Shown in pieces: positions 7,662-16,798 of a DNA stretch of 64,000 nt. Within the stretch, counting starts at the first letter, position 1; each line of letters begins with the position of its first letter. The notes under the pieces were generated by a model. It did no database searches, had not been told where the DNA came from, and worked only from the letters and a program-made list of their open reading frames with translations. Both the position numbers and the translations under genes were made by a program. Source of the DNA: Diaphorobacter caeni (GTDB lineage: Bacteria > Pseudomonadota > Gammaproteobacteria > Burkholderiales > Burkholderiaceae_C). The stretch is taken from contig NZ_JADKYZ010000006.1 in the NCBI RefSeq assembly GCF_015354245.1, positions 310,001-374,000 of the forward strand. The letters are read 5' to 3'.

Positions 7662-8912
7662 ATGGCCTCGTTTGCATGCTCTTTTTCCGGCAGGCGGCAC
7701 TTCAGCCGCCTTTCTTTTTTGTCGCTTGCGCTGATCACCGCAGGGCTGGTGACGGGCTGCGGCAAGCAGCCACAGGCGGCGCAGGGGCCGGGAGGTTCCG
7801 GTGCTCCGGGCGGGGCGGGCGCCGCGCCGGTGGCGATGGTCAGCGTGCAGCCGGTGGTGGCGCGGCAACTGGTGATGGAGCAGTCGCTCGTGGGCCGCAC
7901 GGCGGCGCACATGGTGTCGGAGGTTCGGCCACAGGTCGGCGGCATCATCTTGAAGCGGCTGTTCACCGAGGGCCAGAACGTGAAGGCCGGGCAGCTGCTC
8001 TACCAGATCGATCCGCGCACCTACGAGGCCAGTCTTGAGAGCGCCCGGGGCCAGCTTGCGCAGGCCGAGGCGGCGGTGCTCGCGGCCAAGCCCAAGGCCG
8101 AGCGTTATCAGAATCTCGTGAAGATCGACGCCATCAGCCAGCAGGAGGGCGACGACGCGGTCGCCACATTGCGCCAGAACGAGGCCGCCGTCGTGTCGGC
8201 CAAAGCCGCGGTGCGCGCGGCGCAGATCAACCTCGACTTCACCAAGGTGACCGCACCCATCAGCGGCCGCATCGGCACCTCGAGCTTCACGCCGGGCGCG
8301 CTGCTCACGGCCAATCAGGCAGACGCGCTGAGCACCATCCAGCAGCTCGATCCCATCTATGTGGACGTGACGCAGACCAGTGCCCAGCTGCTCGCGCTGC
8401 GCAAGCAGATCGCCAGCGGCGCGCTCAAGGCGGTGAACGGCCGCGTGCCGGTGAAGATCGTGCTCGAGGACGGCAGCGACTATGCCCATCAGGGAACGCT
8501 GGAGTTCATCGGCACGTCCGTCGACACGGGCACCGGCAACGTTTCGCTGCGCGCGATGGTGCCGAATCCCGAAGGCCTGCTGCTGCCCGGCACCTACGTG
8601 AAGGCGGTGATGCCATCGGCGGTGAACGACCGCGCGATCCTGCTCGCGCAAAGCGTCGTCACGCGCAATACCAAGGGAGAGCCCGTGGTCAAGCTGGTGG
8701 GCGAGTCGGGCAAGGTCGAAGAGCGGCTGATCCAGACCGGCGACGCGATCAAGGAGCAGTGGGTGGTCACCGGCGGCCTGAAGGAGGGCGAGCGGATCAT
8801 CGTCGGCGGCGCGAGCAAGGCGCGCGCGGGGCAGGAAGCGAAGATCGTGGAGCCGGACGCCGCTCCGGTGCAGGCCCCCGCGAACGCTGCCAGCGCGGCC
8901 GGCGCACGTTGA
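7662..8912 (+). CDS. RND efflux pump periplasmic adaptor lipoprotein (AcrA/MexA type)
   Basis: A 416-residue membrane-fusion protein. The start is ATG 7662; the N-terminus has basic residues, a hydrophobic stretch and a lipobox (LVTGC), so it is a lipoprotein anchored in the inner membrane. The lipoyl/hairpin halves are visible as VRPQVGGIILKRLFTEGQNVKAGQLL and DFTKVTAPISGRIG, with a coiled-coil hairpin between, then the beta-barrel and membrane-proximal domain. It is followed after 12 bases by the permease gene. Together with the next two genes it forms a complete tripartite drug efflux system spanning both membranes. Confidence 0.94.
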   Translation: MASFACSFSGRRHFSRLSFLSLALITAGLVTGCGKQPQAAQGPGGSGAPGGAGAAPVAMVSVQPVVARQLVMEQSLVGRTAAHMVSEVRPQVGGIILKRLFTEGQNVKAGQLLYQIDPRTYEASLESARGQLAQAEAAVLAAKPKAERYQNLVKIDAISQQEGDDAVATLRQNEAAVVSAKAAVRAAQINLDFTKVTAPISGRIGTSSFTPGALLTANQADALSTIQQLDPIYVDVTQTSAQLLALRKQIASGALKAVNGRVPVKIVLEDGSDYAHQGTLEFIGTSVDTGTGNVSLRAMVPNPEGLLLPGTYVKAVMPSAVNDRAILLAQSVVTRNTKGEPVVKLVGESGKVEERLIQTGDAIKEQWVVTGGLKEGERIIVGGASKARAGQEAKIVEPDAAPVQAPANAASAAGAR

Positions 8913-8924
8913 GAGGGATCATCG

Positions 8925-11900
8925 ATGTCACGCTTCTTCATCGACCGGCCCATCTTCGCGTGGGTCATCGCCATCGTCATCACGCTTGCGGGCCTGTTGT
9001 CGATCTCCACGCTTCCCGTGGAGCAATATCCGGACATCGCGCCGCCCTCGGTGTCGATCCGCGCCACCTACACCGGCGCATCCGCTGAAACCACCGAAAA
9101 CTCTGTCACCCAGGTGATCGAGCAGAACATGACGGGCCTCGACAACCTGCTCTACATGAGCTCGAGCAGCACGTCGGCAGGCAGCGCGCAGGTCACGCTG
9201 ACCTTCGCGTCGGGCACCAATCCCGACATCGCGCAGGTGCAGGTGCAGAACAAGCTGCAGCAGGCGCAGTCCAAGCTGCCCGAAAGCGTGCAGGCGACCG
9301 GCGTCACCGTCACCAAGTCCTCGGGCACCATCTTCATGGTGTTGGCGTTCCACTCGGAAGACGGCAGCATGGACGGCACCGACATCGCCGACTACATGTC
9401 GTCTTCGGTGAAGGATCCGATCAGCCGCGTGAACGGCGTGGGCAACGTGCAGGTCATGGGCTCAGAGTACGCGATGCGCATCTGGCTCGATCCCGAGAAG
9501 ATGCGCACCTACTCGCTGATGCCGTCGGACATCTCCGCCGCGCTCAACGCGCAGAACGCCGACGTGTCCTCGGGCTCGCTCGGCGAGGTGCCCGCGGTGC
9601 AGGGCCAACTGCTCAACGCGACGGTGAAGTCGCGCAATCGCCTGCAGTCGGTGGAGCAGTTCAAGAACATCGTGCTCAAGTCCGACGGCAGCGGAGCCGT
9701 GGTGCGCCTGTCGGACGTGGCGCGCGTGGAACTGGGCAGCCAGTCGTACTCCACGGTCGGCAAGTTCAACGGCAAGCCCGCCGCCGCGCTCGGCATCGAG
9801 CTGGGTTCGGGTGCGAACGCGATGAACGTGTCCGACGCGGTCGAGGCCAAGCTCAAGGAGCTCTCGCCGTACTTCCCGAGCGGTCTCTCCTACAAGATCG
9901 CGCACAGCACCACGCCGTTCGTGAAGATCTCGATCCACGAGGTGGTGCAGACACTGTTCGAGGCCATCGTGCTGGTGGTGGCGATCATGTACCTGTTCCT
10001 GCAGAACTGGCGCGTCACGCTGATTCCCGCGATTGCGGTGCCGGTCGTGCTCATGGGGACGTTCGGCGTGCTGTCGGTGTTCGGCTATTCGATCAACACG
10101 CTGTCGATGTTCGCGATGGTGCTTGCCATCGGCCTGCTGGTGGACGATGCCATCGTGGTGGTGGAGAACGTCGAGCGGGTGATGAGCGAGGAAGGTCTCT
10201 CGCCGTACGAGGCCACGCGCAAGTCCATGGGCCAGATCACCGGCGCGCTGGTCGGCATCGCCCTGGTGCTCACGGCGGTGTTCCTGCCGATGGCCTTCTT
10301 CGGCGGATCGACGGGCGCGATCTATCGCCAGTTCTCGGTGACGATCGCATCGGCCATGCTGCTGTCGGTGCTGGTCGCGATGACGCTCACTCCGGCGCTC
10401 TGCGCCACCATGCTCAAGCCCATCGAAAAGGGCGGCCACGTCACGCCGCGCGGGCCGCTCGGGCGCTTCTTCTCGTGGTTCAACGAACGCTTTGACAGCA
10501 TGTCGCGCGGCTATGCGGGCGGGGTGAAGCGGTTCACGAAGAACCGAACGGTCAGCCTCGTCGTGTTCGCCGCGATTCTTGCGGCGATGGCGCTGCTGTT
10601 CATGCGCCTGCCGACCTCGTTCCTGCCCGAAGAGGACCAGGGGGCCCTGTTCGTTCAGATCAAGCTGCCTGCGGGATCGACCCAGGAGCAGACATTGAAA
10701 GTGATGGATGCGGTGTCCGACTATGTGCGTGAGCAGCCCGAGGTGGACTCGGTGATGGCGGTGGCGGGCTTCAGCTTCTCTGGCAGCGGACAGAACGCGG
10801 GCATGGGCTTCATTCGTCTCAAGGACTGGAGCCTGCGCAAGGCCGATGCGAACGCCATCGGGCGGCGCATCACCATGGCGATGATGCAGCGCTTCAGCGA
10901 TGCGCAGATCTTCGCGATTGCGCCTTCGGGCATTCCGGGGCTGGGTCAGAGCGCGGGCTTCACGCTGCAGCTGCTCGACCAGAATGGCGCGGGACATGAG
11001 GCGCTGGTCGCGGCGCGCCAGCAGCTGCTGGCGCTCGCGGCGAAAAGCACCAAGGTGCAGGCGGTGCGCTACGGCAGTCTGGAGGACGCCGCCACCTTCA
11101 ACATCAACGTGGACGACGCCAAGGCCGGAGCGCTGGGCATCTCGCAGGGCGACATCAACAGCACGCTCGCCACCGCGCTTGGCAGCACCTATGTGAACGA
11201 TTTCGTGAACCGGGGCCGCATCAAGAAGGTGTACGTGCAGGGCGATGCCGACGCGCGCATGCTGCCCGGCGACCTGAGCCGCTGGTCGGTGCGCAACGCC
11301 AGTGGCGCGATGGTGCCGTTCGCATCGTTCTCGACCACGAACTGGGGCAACGCGGCCGCCGCGCTCGCTCGCTTCAACGGCACGGCGTCGATGGAAATCA
11401 GTGGTCAGGCCGCGCCGGGCGTGAGCTCGGGAGAGGCCATGGCCGAGATGGCGCGCCTCGTCAAGGAGCTGCCCGGCGGCTTCGGCTACGCGTGGTCGGG
11501 GCTGTCGTTCCAGGAGCAGCAATCGGGCTCGCAGGCTCCGCTGCTCTATGCCGTGTCGCTGCTGTTCGTGTTCCTGTGTCTTGCGGCGCTGTACGAGAGC
11601 TGGTCGATCCCGTTCTCGGTGATGCTGGCCGTTCCCATCGGCATCGTCGGCGCGTTGCTGTTCACGGCCATGCGCGGTCTCAGCAACGACGTCTACTTTC
11701 AGGTGGGTCTGCTCGCGACCATCGGCCTTGCGGCGAAGAACGGCATCCTGATCGTCGAGTTCGCCAAGGAGCTCCAGGAGGAGCAGGGCATGTCGCTGAT
11801 CGACGCCACGCTGCATGCCGCGCAGCAGCGTCTGCGCCCGATTCTGATGACCTCATTCGCCTTCATGCTCGGCGTGCTGCCGCTGGTGATCAGCAAGGGC

Positions 11901-12077
11901 GCGGGCTCGGGTGGCCGCCATTCGCTGGGCACGGGCGTGCTCGGCGGCACGCTGGCTTCCACGCTGCTGGGCATCTTCTTCGTGCCGCTGTTCTACGTGA
12001 TCGTGCGCAGCGTGTTCAAGGCCAAGCCGCGTGCGTCGCAACAATCGTCCGAACAGAATCTGGTGGTGCAGCCATGA
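8925..12077 (+). CDS. RND multidrug efflux permease (AcrB/MexB/AdeB type, HAE1)
   Basis: A 1050-residue inner-membrane proton/drug antiporter of full family length. The start SRFFIDRPIFAWVIAI is typical. The proton-relay aspartates of TM4 fall at D407 and D408 (AIGLLVDDAIVVVEN), the same numbers as in E. coli AcrB, and the TM10 lysine is in GLAAKNGILIVEFAKE. The two halves, each with six membrane segments and a large periplasmic loop, are intact. The stop overlaps the outer-membrane factor start as ATGA at 12074-12077. Substrates of such pumps are hydrophobic or amphiphilic drugs, dyes and detergents; the range here is unknown. Confidence 0.97.
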   Translation: MSRFFIDRPIFAWVIAIVITLAGLLSISTLPVEQYPDIAPPSVSIRATYTGASAETTENSVTQVIEQNMTGLDNLLYMSSSSTSAGSAQVTLTFASGTNPDIAQVQVQNKLQQAQSKLPESVQATGVTVTKSSGTIFMVLAFHSEDGSMDGTDIADYMSSSVKDPISRVNGVGNVQVMGSEYAMRIWLDPEKMRTYSLMPSDISAALNAQNADVSSGSLGEVPAVQGQLLNATVKSRNRLQSVEQFKNIVLKSDGSGAVVRLSDVARVELGSQSYSTVGKFNGKPAAALGIELGSGANAMNVSDAVEAKLKELSPYFPSGLSYKIAHSTTPFVKISIHEVVQTLFEAIVLVVAIMYLFLQNWRVTLIPAIAVPVVLMGTFGVLSVFGYSINTLSMFAMVLAIGLLVDDAIVVVENVERVMSEEGLSPYEATRKSMGQITGALVGIALVLTAVFLPMAFFGGSTGAIYRQFSVTIASAMLLSVLVAMTLTPALCATMLKPIEKGGHVTPRGPLGRFFSWFNERFDSMSRGYAGGVKRFTKNRTVSLVVFAAILAAMALLFMRLPTSFLPEEDQGALFVQIKLPAGSTQEQTLKVMDAVSDYVREQPEVDSVMAVAGFSFSGSGQNAGMGFIRLKDWSLRKADANAIGRRITMAMMQRFSDAQIFAIAPSGIPGLGQSAGFTLQLLDQNGAGHEALVAARQQLLALAAKSTKVQAVRYGSLEDAATFNINVDDAKAGALGISQGDINSTLATALGSTYVNDFVNRGRIKKVYVQGDADARMLPGDLSRWSVRNASGAMVPFASFSTTNWGNAAAALARFNGTASMEISGQAAPGVSSGEAMAEMARLVKELPGGFGYAWSGLSFQEQQSGSQAPLLYAVSLLFVFLCLAALYESWSIPFSVMLAVPIGIVGALLFTAMRGLSNDVYFQVGLLATIGLAAKNGILIVEFAKELQEEQGMSLIDATLHAAQQRLRPILMTSFAFMLGVLPLVISKGAGSGGRHSLGTGVLGGTLASTLLGIFFVPLFYVIVRSVFKAKPRASQQSSEQNLVVQP

Positions 12078-13531
12078 ACGCAATGAACAGCAGGATGAAC
12101 AGGATAAACAGGAAGAACGGCATGCGCGCCGTGGTCTGCGCGATGGCGCTTTTGCTCGGCGGCTGCGCCAGCATGGCGCCCGACTATGTGCAGCCCGCGC
12201 TGTCGGTGGCATCGGTCATCGGCGCCGGGGAGCATGCAGAAAATGCAGGAGGTTCGGGCGATGGGGCGCAGGAGCTGCCCGCTCTGCAGTGGGAGCAGGT
12301 GTTCGTGGATGCGCGGCTCAGGCAGGTGATAGAGCAGGCCGTGGCCCACAACCGCGATCTGCGCGTGAGCCTGTTGAACGTGGAGAAAGCGCAGGCGCAG
12401 TACCGCATCCAGTCGGCCGACCTGTTTCCGAGCATCGCGGCCACAGCCAGCCAGACGGCGGCGCGCAGCGCGGTGTCGGACACGAGCGGTGGCATGCGTG
12501 GCCAGGCCAGCCGTTCGGCGGGCCTGAGCGTGGGCTTCACGAGCTGGGAGCTTGACCTGTTCGGCCGCGTGCGCAGCCTGAAGAACGAGGCGCTGGAGAG
12601 CTATCTCTCGCTTGAGGAAACCGGCCGCAGCGCGCGCATCAGCCTGATCGCCGAAGTGGCGAGCGGCTGGCTGACCGTGGGCGCGTATCAGCAGCGCCTT
12701 GCGCTCGCGCAGGAGACGCTTGCAAGCCAGCGCAAGACGCTGGAGCTCACGCGCAACAAGCGTGCCTTCGGCGTGGCCTCGGCCGTCGACGTGAGTCAGG
12801 TCGAGACCAGCGTGGAGAGCGCGCGCGTCGATGCGGCGGGCTACGCCACGGCGCTCGAGCAAGCCCGTCACGCACTCGATCTGCTGGTCGGATCGCATGT
12901 GGGCGAGGACCTGCTGCCGTCGATGGCCAACGATGGCAGCGAGGGCGTGGCGCTCGCGGCGCTGCCGGATTCAATCGCGTCCACCACGCTGCTCAAACGG
13001 CCGGACGTGCTGGCCGCCGAACACGCGCTCAAGGCCGCGAATGCCGACATCGGCGCGGCGCGCGCGGCATTCTTCCCCAAGGTGTCGCTGTCCGTTTCGG
13101 CGGGGCGCGGCAGTGATTCGCTGTCCAATCTGTTCGACGTTGGCACGCGCACCTGGTCGTTCATTCCGAACGTCTCGCTGCCGATCTTCAATGCCGGTGC
13201 GCTCAAGGCTTCGCTCGACATGGCAGAGATCCAGAAGAACATCCAGATCGCGCAGTACGAAAAGAGCATCCAGAGCGCGTTCAGCGAGGTGGCCGACGCG
13301 ATGAGCGTGCGCTCCCACATTGGCGAGCAGCTTGACGCTCAGCACGCGCTTGTCAAGGCGTCACAGACCAGCTACGAGCTCTCCGACGCGCGCTACCGCA
13401 ACGGGGTAAACAGCTATCTGCAGGCGCTCGACGCCCAGCGCTCGCTCTACGGCGCGCGCCAGTCGCTGATCACGTTGCAGCTCAGCGACGCGGTGAGCCG
13501 GGTGAATCTCTACAAGGTGCTGGGTGGCTGA
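12074..13531 (+). CDS. Outer-membrane channel of the RND pump (OprM/AdeC-like lipoprotein)
   Basis: A 485-residue outer-membrane factor. ATG 12074 overlaps the permease stop by 4 bases; a second in-frame ATG 48 bases later would give a tighter signal peptide. The lipobox is LLGGC, followed by SMAPDYVQP, a family signature. The OEP repeats are visible (FTSWELDLFGRVRSL, LKRPDVLAAEHALKAANADIGAARAAFFP), as is the second-repeat periplasmic region YRNGVNSYLQALDAQRSLY. It completes the adaptor-pump-channel operon. Its stop is only 14 bases from the stop of the convergent pppA gene; I see no terminator between them. Confidence 0.95.
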   Translation: MNAMNSRMNRINRKNGMRAVVCAMALLLGGCASMAPDYVQPALSVASVIGAGEHAENAGGSGDGAQELPALQWEQVFVDARLRQVIEQAVAHNRDLRVSLLNVEKAQAQYRIQSADLFPSIAATASQTAARSAVSDTSGGMRGQASRSAGLSVGFTSWELDLFGRVRSLKNEALESYLSLEETGRSARISLIAEVASGWLTVGAYQQRLALAQETLASQRKTLELTRNKRAFGVASAVDVSQVETSVESARVDAAGYATALEQARHALDLLVGSHVGEDLLPSMANDGSEGVALAALPDSIASTTLLKRPDVLAAEHALKAANADIGAARAAFFPKVSLSVSAGRGSDSLSNLFDVGTRTWSFIPNVSLPIFNAGALKASLDMAEIQKNIQIAQYEKSIQSAFSEVADAMSVRSHIGEQLDAQHALVKASQTSYELSDARYRNGVNSYLQALDAQRSLYGARQSLITLQLSDAVSRVNLYKVLGG

Positions 13532-13545
13532 CGGCCGAGCTGCAC

Positions 13546-14343
13546 TCAGAGTCCCGGCGAGATGGTCTTCTCGCAACCGGAGGTGATCCATACGCCGGTG
13601 GCGGTGAAGTTGTCGTTCTCTCCGCTGCCGGTGCGCTCGACTTCTTCCATGAGGGTGTCGATCCAGGCCTGCACGCTGGCCGCGCGGCCCAGGCTGTCTT
13701 CGATGAAGGCGGTGTTGAGAATGCTCCAGACGCCATCGGTGCAGATCAGAAACGCGTCGCCGTCAGCCAGCGCCACGGGCGCGTCGAGCACGCTGGGCCC
13801 CACCTCGCTGCTCGCGCCCGCCGCGCCGAGCAGCACGTTGCGCTTGGGGTAGTTGGCCGCGTCCTCCTCGGTCATGAGGCCGGCGGAGACGAGGCTCTGC
13901 ACCACGCTGTGGTCTTCGGTCACGGTGAGCAGTTCGTTGTCGCGAAACCAGTAGATGCGCGTGTCGCCCCAATGGCCCCAGAGCGCGCGCTGCGAGTAGG
14001 TGTCGATGCGCAGTTCGGCGATCGTGGTGCACATGCTCGACAGCTCGGAGTTCTTCGATTGCTCGAGCTTGATCGCGTCCGAGATCGCGACGATCTGGTG
14101 GGAGAACTCTTGCGGGTTGAAGCTCAGCGGGTTCTGCCGCACGGCCGCCATGGCCAGCGCCGCGGCATGCATGCCGCCCGCCGCGCCGCCCATGCCGTCG
14201 GCCACGGCGAACGAGATGACCTCGCCATCGCGCGCGTGGCAGTAGGCATCTTCGTTGTAGCTGCGGTCGCCCTGATGCGAGCGCGAGTAGTGGCTCAGGG
14301 CCACGGAATCCTCTTCGAGTGAAGCTGGCGGGGTGGTCGTCAC
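13546..14343 (-). CDS. pppA: T6SS-associated PP2C-type serine/threonine phosphatase
   Basis: A 265-residue PPM/PP2C phosphatase. The start is taken as GTG 14343, which overlaps the tagH stop as GTGA and has AAGGA eight bases upstream. Metal-binding and catalytic motifs are visible: DRSYNEDA near the N-terminus, VADGMGG, GDTRIYWF, TEDHS, CTDGVW and the final ENDNFTA. In T6SS loci this enzyme reverses threonine phosphorylation of the FHA scaffold by the PpkA kinase. The FHA gene is directly upstream, but no ppkA is found in the window. Assignment rests on motifs plus context. Confidence 0.9.
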   Translation of the reverse strand: MTTTPPASLEEDSVALSHYSRSHQGDRSYNEDAYCHARDGEVISFAVADGMGGAAGGMHAAALAMAAVRQNPLSFNPQEFSHQIVAISDAIKLEQSKNSELSSMCTTIAELRIDTYSQRALWGHWGDTRIYWFRDNELLTVTEDHSVVQSLVSAGLMTEEDAANYPKRNVLLGAAGASSEVGPSVLDAPVALADGDAFLICTDGVWSILNTAFIEDSLGRAASVQAWIDTLMEEVERTGSGENDNFTATGVWITSGCEKTISPGL

Positions 14344-16742
14344 TTCCTGGGTCCTTTTCTGTCGATGCTGTCCGTTTCGTTCTGGTAGGCACTGTGGAAT
14401 TCGGTGCCCCAGGACGCGGGCGTCTGGTTCTTCATCTCTTCCTTGAGCCACTGGAAGCGGCTGCAATACATCTCCCACAGCCGCGCGCTGCGCTGTGCGG
14501 CGAACAGCGTGCGCTGGCGGCCCTGTGCGTCGAGCTGCTGCTCGATCTCCTGCGGATCGAAGCGCTCGAACAGCCGTTGCACGGCGGCCTGCGTTCCGGC
14601 CATCATGCCGACCTCGTGCGCGCGCAGATCGAGATGGGCGTTCTCGATGGCGGCCGGACCACTGAGAAAACCGGGCATGCGCGGGCCGAAGATCTGCGCC
14701 AGCGCGGCGGCGCCGGTGGGCAGGAACTTGAGCGGGTTGTTGGCCTCGGCGTTGATCAGCGTGACCGCGATGCGCACCTCCTGCTTGGCCGCAGCACGCG
14801 AGCTCAGCAGGTCCATGCAGCCCTGCACGCTGTTGCCGAGCATCTGGCCGATCATGAACATCATCTCGGGCGTGAGCTGCTGCGGATAGCGGCAGTCGTT
14901 GAGCCCCGCGCCGCGCTTGAAGGCGTCGAGCAGCTGCTGTGCGTTGTCGTCCAGCGGCGCCAAAGGCGGGGAGGGCGTTGGTTCGGTGGCGACCTGCGCT
15001 GGCGGAACACCGACAGGATGCGGGGTCAGCGAAGCCTCCTGCGCCTGAACCGGCGGAGCTGCCATGGGCGCAGCCACCGGCACCGCATCCAATCCCATCA
15101 GAGCGTTGTCGGGCGCGCCGCTCAGGTCAAAGAACGCGTCGAGATTCACCGCATTGGACGATGCGCCCGGTTGCCCGGATGGCGCTGCGGGGCTGTGGAT
15201 CGGCTGGGGCGACGTGGCTGGCGGCGTCGTGGTCGTGGTCACATGCAGACCCTGATCCACGGGAGCAGGAGAGTCGGCGAAAGAGCCTCCGATCACCATG
15301 TTCGGCGCGATCGGTGCATTTTGCGCAAATGGGACGACTGGCGCGACAGGTGCGACTGGTGCGAGCGGGGCCAACGGATCCAGATCGGCCGGCAGGGCCG
15401 GGGCTTGTGAGAACGCCTGCAGCGGATCATCAACGCTGCCGCTTGTGGAGGCATCGTGCAGCGCACGCGGCGCACGGAAATAGGAGCCGAGCTCGGAGGT
15501 GTGATCGCTCTGCGTCTTCTCGCGGACGTTGGGGTTGCCGAACAGCATCTCGGGGTTGAGCGCGTCTTCGGTGCGCTCCTCGGAGAAGATGGCCAGCGGG
15601 TCCACGCGCGTCGATGCGTCCATGAAGGACTGGTGGTGCGCGGCCTGCAGCGGGTCGACGGTCATCGAGTCGATGGAGCCTTCGGTCGGCTGAAAGATCG
15701 CGTCGAGCGAGCGCTCGGGGAACATGTCCTTGACGTTGCCCGGATTGAGCAGGTCGCTGAGCGGATCGTCCATGTTGCGGGGCGACACGCCCCTGAGCGC
15801 CAGCGGATTGAAATCGTCCGGAATGACGTTGGCGGTAGCGCTGCCGCGGGGTGCATGCCCACCGTGATGGAGGGGATGGGCTGGCGCATTCGACATGTGG
15901 GAGTCGATGGGCGCACCCATCAGGTCGGCAAAGGGATCGCCGACGCTGTGGTTTTGGATGGGTGCACGCATGGGCTGCGGCGTCGGCAGCGACGCCATGG
16001 CGAACGGGTCGTCCGGCAGGTGCTCGTGGCCCGTCTGGGCGGAGGGCGCGAACGGCGTGGCGGCTGCATCCGGTGCCACGGGCGCGCCGAGCAGGTCATC
16101 GAACGGGCCTTTCATCACCGAGGCGGGGCTGGGCAAATCGGCGTAGTTGGGCGCTGCGGTGATGGCGGGCACAACGGCAGGAACGGCTGCCGGAACAGCT
16201 TCGGCCGCCGTCGCAGTGGCGGGGGCAGGGATGAGCGGCTCGGGAAACGGGGAGTGCTCCACCGGCGACAGTGCCGAAGTCTGCAGTGGATCGAACGAGG
16301 CCAGCGGATCCATGGAATCGAGTGGGCTGGGCGTTTGCGGGATAGCTTCCTGCAGCGGCGCCGAGGCGGCTGCGCTGACGGTGTGCGCGGCGACCGTTGC
16401 TTCGGCCATTGTGGGCGCCGCGCTGGCCAGCTGTTCGACGTCGATGAGGTAGTTGCCCGTGCGCCACTCTTCCTTCGCGCCGATCACCGAGCGGCCGCCC
16501 GGGCCGAGTTCGCGGCCGTTCACGTAGATGGGGTTGGAGGTGCTCGCGTTGAGCAGGTGAAACGCGTTGTTCTCCCAGACGATCTGGGCCTGGATGCGTG
16601 AGATTCTGCGCATCGGATCGACCAGCACCATCTGGCAGCGCGGGTCGCGCCCAAGCGTTCCACCGGCGGTGTCAAACAGGCCCTCGATGGGCGGTGGCGT
16701 TTCGTTGGCGTAGGCCGCCTGGGCTTTCAGGCGCAACTGCAT
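14340..16742 (-). CDS. tagH: T6SS FHA-domain scaffold protein
   Basis: An 800-residue protein. Residues about 25-102 form the FHA phosphothreonine-binding domain (GGTLGRDPRC, RISRIQAQI, NPIYVNGREL). Residues about 110-610 are a long proline/alanine-rich, acidic linker with ten repeated DPL/DPF/NPL motifs. Residues about 625-775 form the conserved TagH C-terminal helical domain (LINAEANNPLKFLPT, RLWEMYCSRFQWL). An AAAGGA ribosome site precedes ATG 16742. FHA proteins of T6SS bind phosphorylated components and trigger assembly after phosphorylation. It lies between tssA and pppA on one strand. It is long for the family because of the linker. Confidence 0.88.
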   Translation of the reverse strand: MQLRLKAQAAYANETPPPIEGLFDTAGGTLGRDPRCQMVLVDPMRRISRIQAQIVWENNAFHLLNASTSNPIYVNGRELGPGGRSVIGAKEEWRTGNYLIDVEQLASAAPTMAEATVAAHTVSAAASAPLQEAIPQTPSPLDSMDPLASFDPLQTSALSPVEHSPFPEPLIPAPATATAAEAVPAAVPAVVPAITAAPNYADLPSPASVMKGPFDDLLGAPVAPDAAATPFAPSAQTGHEHLPDDPFAMASLPTPQPMRAPIQNHSVGDPFADLMGAPIDSHMSNAPAHPLHHGGHAPRGSATANVIPDDFNPLALRGVSPRNMDDPLSDLLNPGNVKDMFPERSLDAIFQPTEGSIDSMTVDPLQAAHHQSFMDASTRVDPLAIFSEERTEDALNPEMLFGNPNVREKTQSDHTSELGSYFRAPRALHDASTSGSVDDPLQAFSQAPALPADLDPLAPLAPVAPVAPVVPFAQNAPIAPNMVIGGSFADSPAPVDQGLHVTTTTTPPATSPQPIHSPAAPSGQPGASSNAVNLDAFFDLSGAPDNALMGLDAVPVAAPMAAPPVQAQEASLTPHPVGVPPAQVATEPTPSPPLAPLDDNAQQLLDAFKRGAGLNDCRYPQQLTPEMMFMIGQMLGNSVQGCMDLLSSRAAAKQEVRIAVTLINAEANNPLKFLPTGAAALAQIFGPRMPGFLSGPAAIENAHLDLRAHEVGMMAGTQAAVQRLFERFDPQEIEQQLDAQGRQRTLFAAQRSARLWEMYCSRFQWLKEEMKNQTPASWGTEFHSAYQNETDSIDRKGPRK
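15363..16310 (-). repeat. Region encoding repeated DP(L/F) motifs in TagH
   Basis: Residues 145-460 of TagH contain DPL or DPF at 145, 151, 245, 269, 326, 363, 381, 439 and 455, and NPL at 312, always in an otherwise disordered-looking linker. Two of the units are longer copies of each other (GPFDDLLGAP and DPFADLMGAP). Spacing is irregular, so this is an array of short linear motifs rather than a tandem DNA repeat. Confidence 0.6.
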
Positions 16743-16798
16743 TTCAAATCCTTTCGTGGTGCCCGCAGCTCATGCGGTCGTGCACTCGAGTCCATGGT

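Noticed and set aside
6102-8651. Possible N-terminal extension of the sensor kinase by 383 residues
   Set aside because: The extension is antisense to the RND adaptor gene. The kinase starts naturally at ATG 7502 with a membrane segment.
9462-11816. 784-residue minus-strand frame
   Set aside because: Antisense to the RND permease, which matches its family over full length; the composition is typical of a shadow frame.
8925-12077. Possible frameshift or repeat in the RND permease because of its two similar halves
   Set aside because: The two-fold internal similarity is a normal feature of RND pumps; the frame is intact over 1050 residues.
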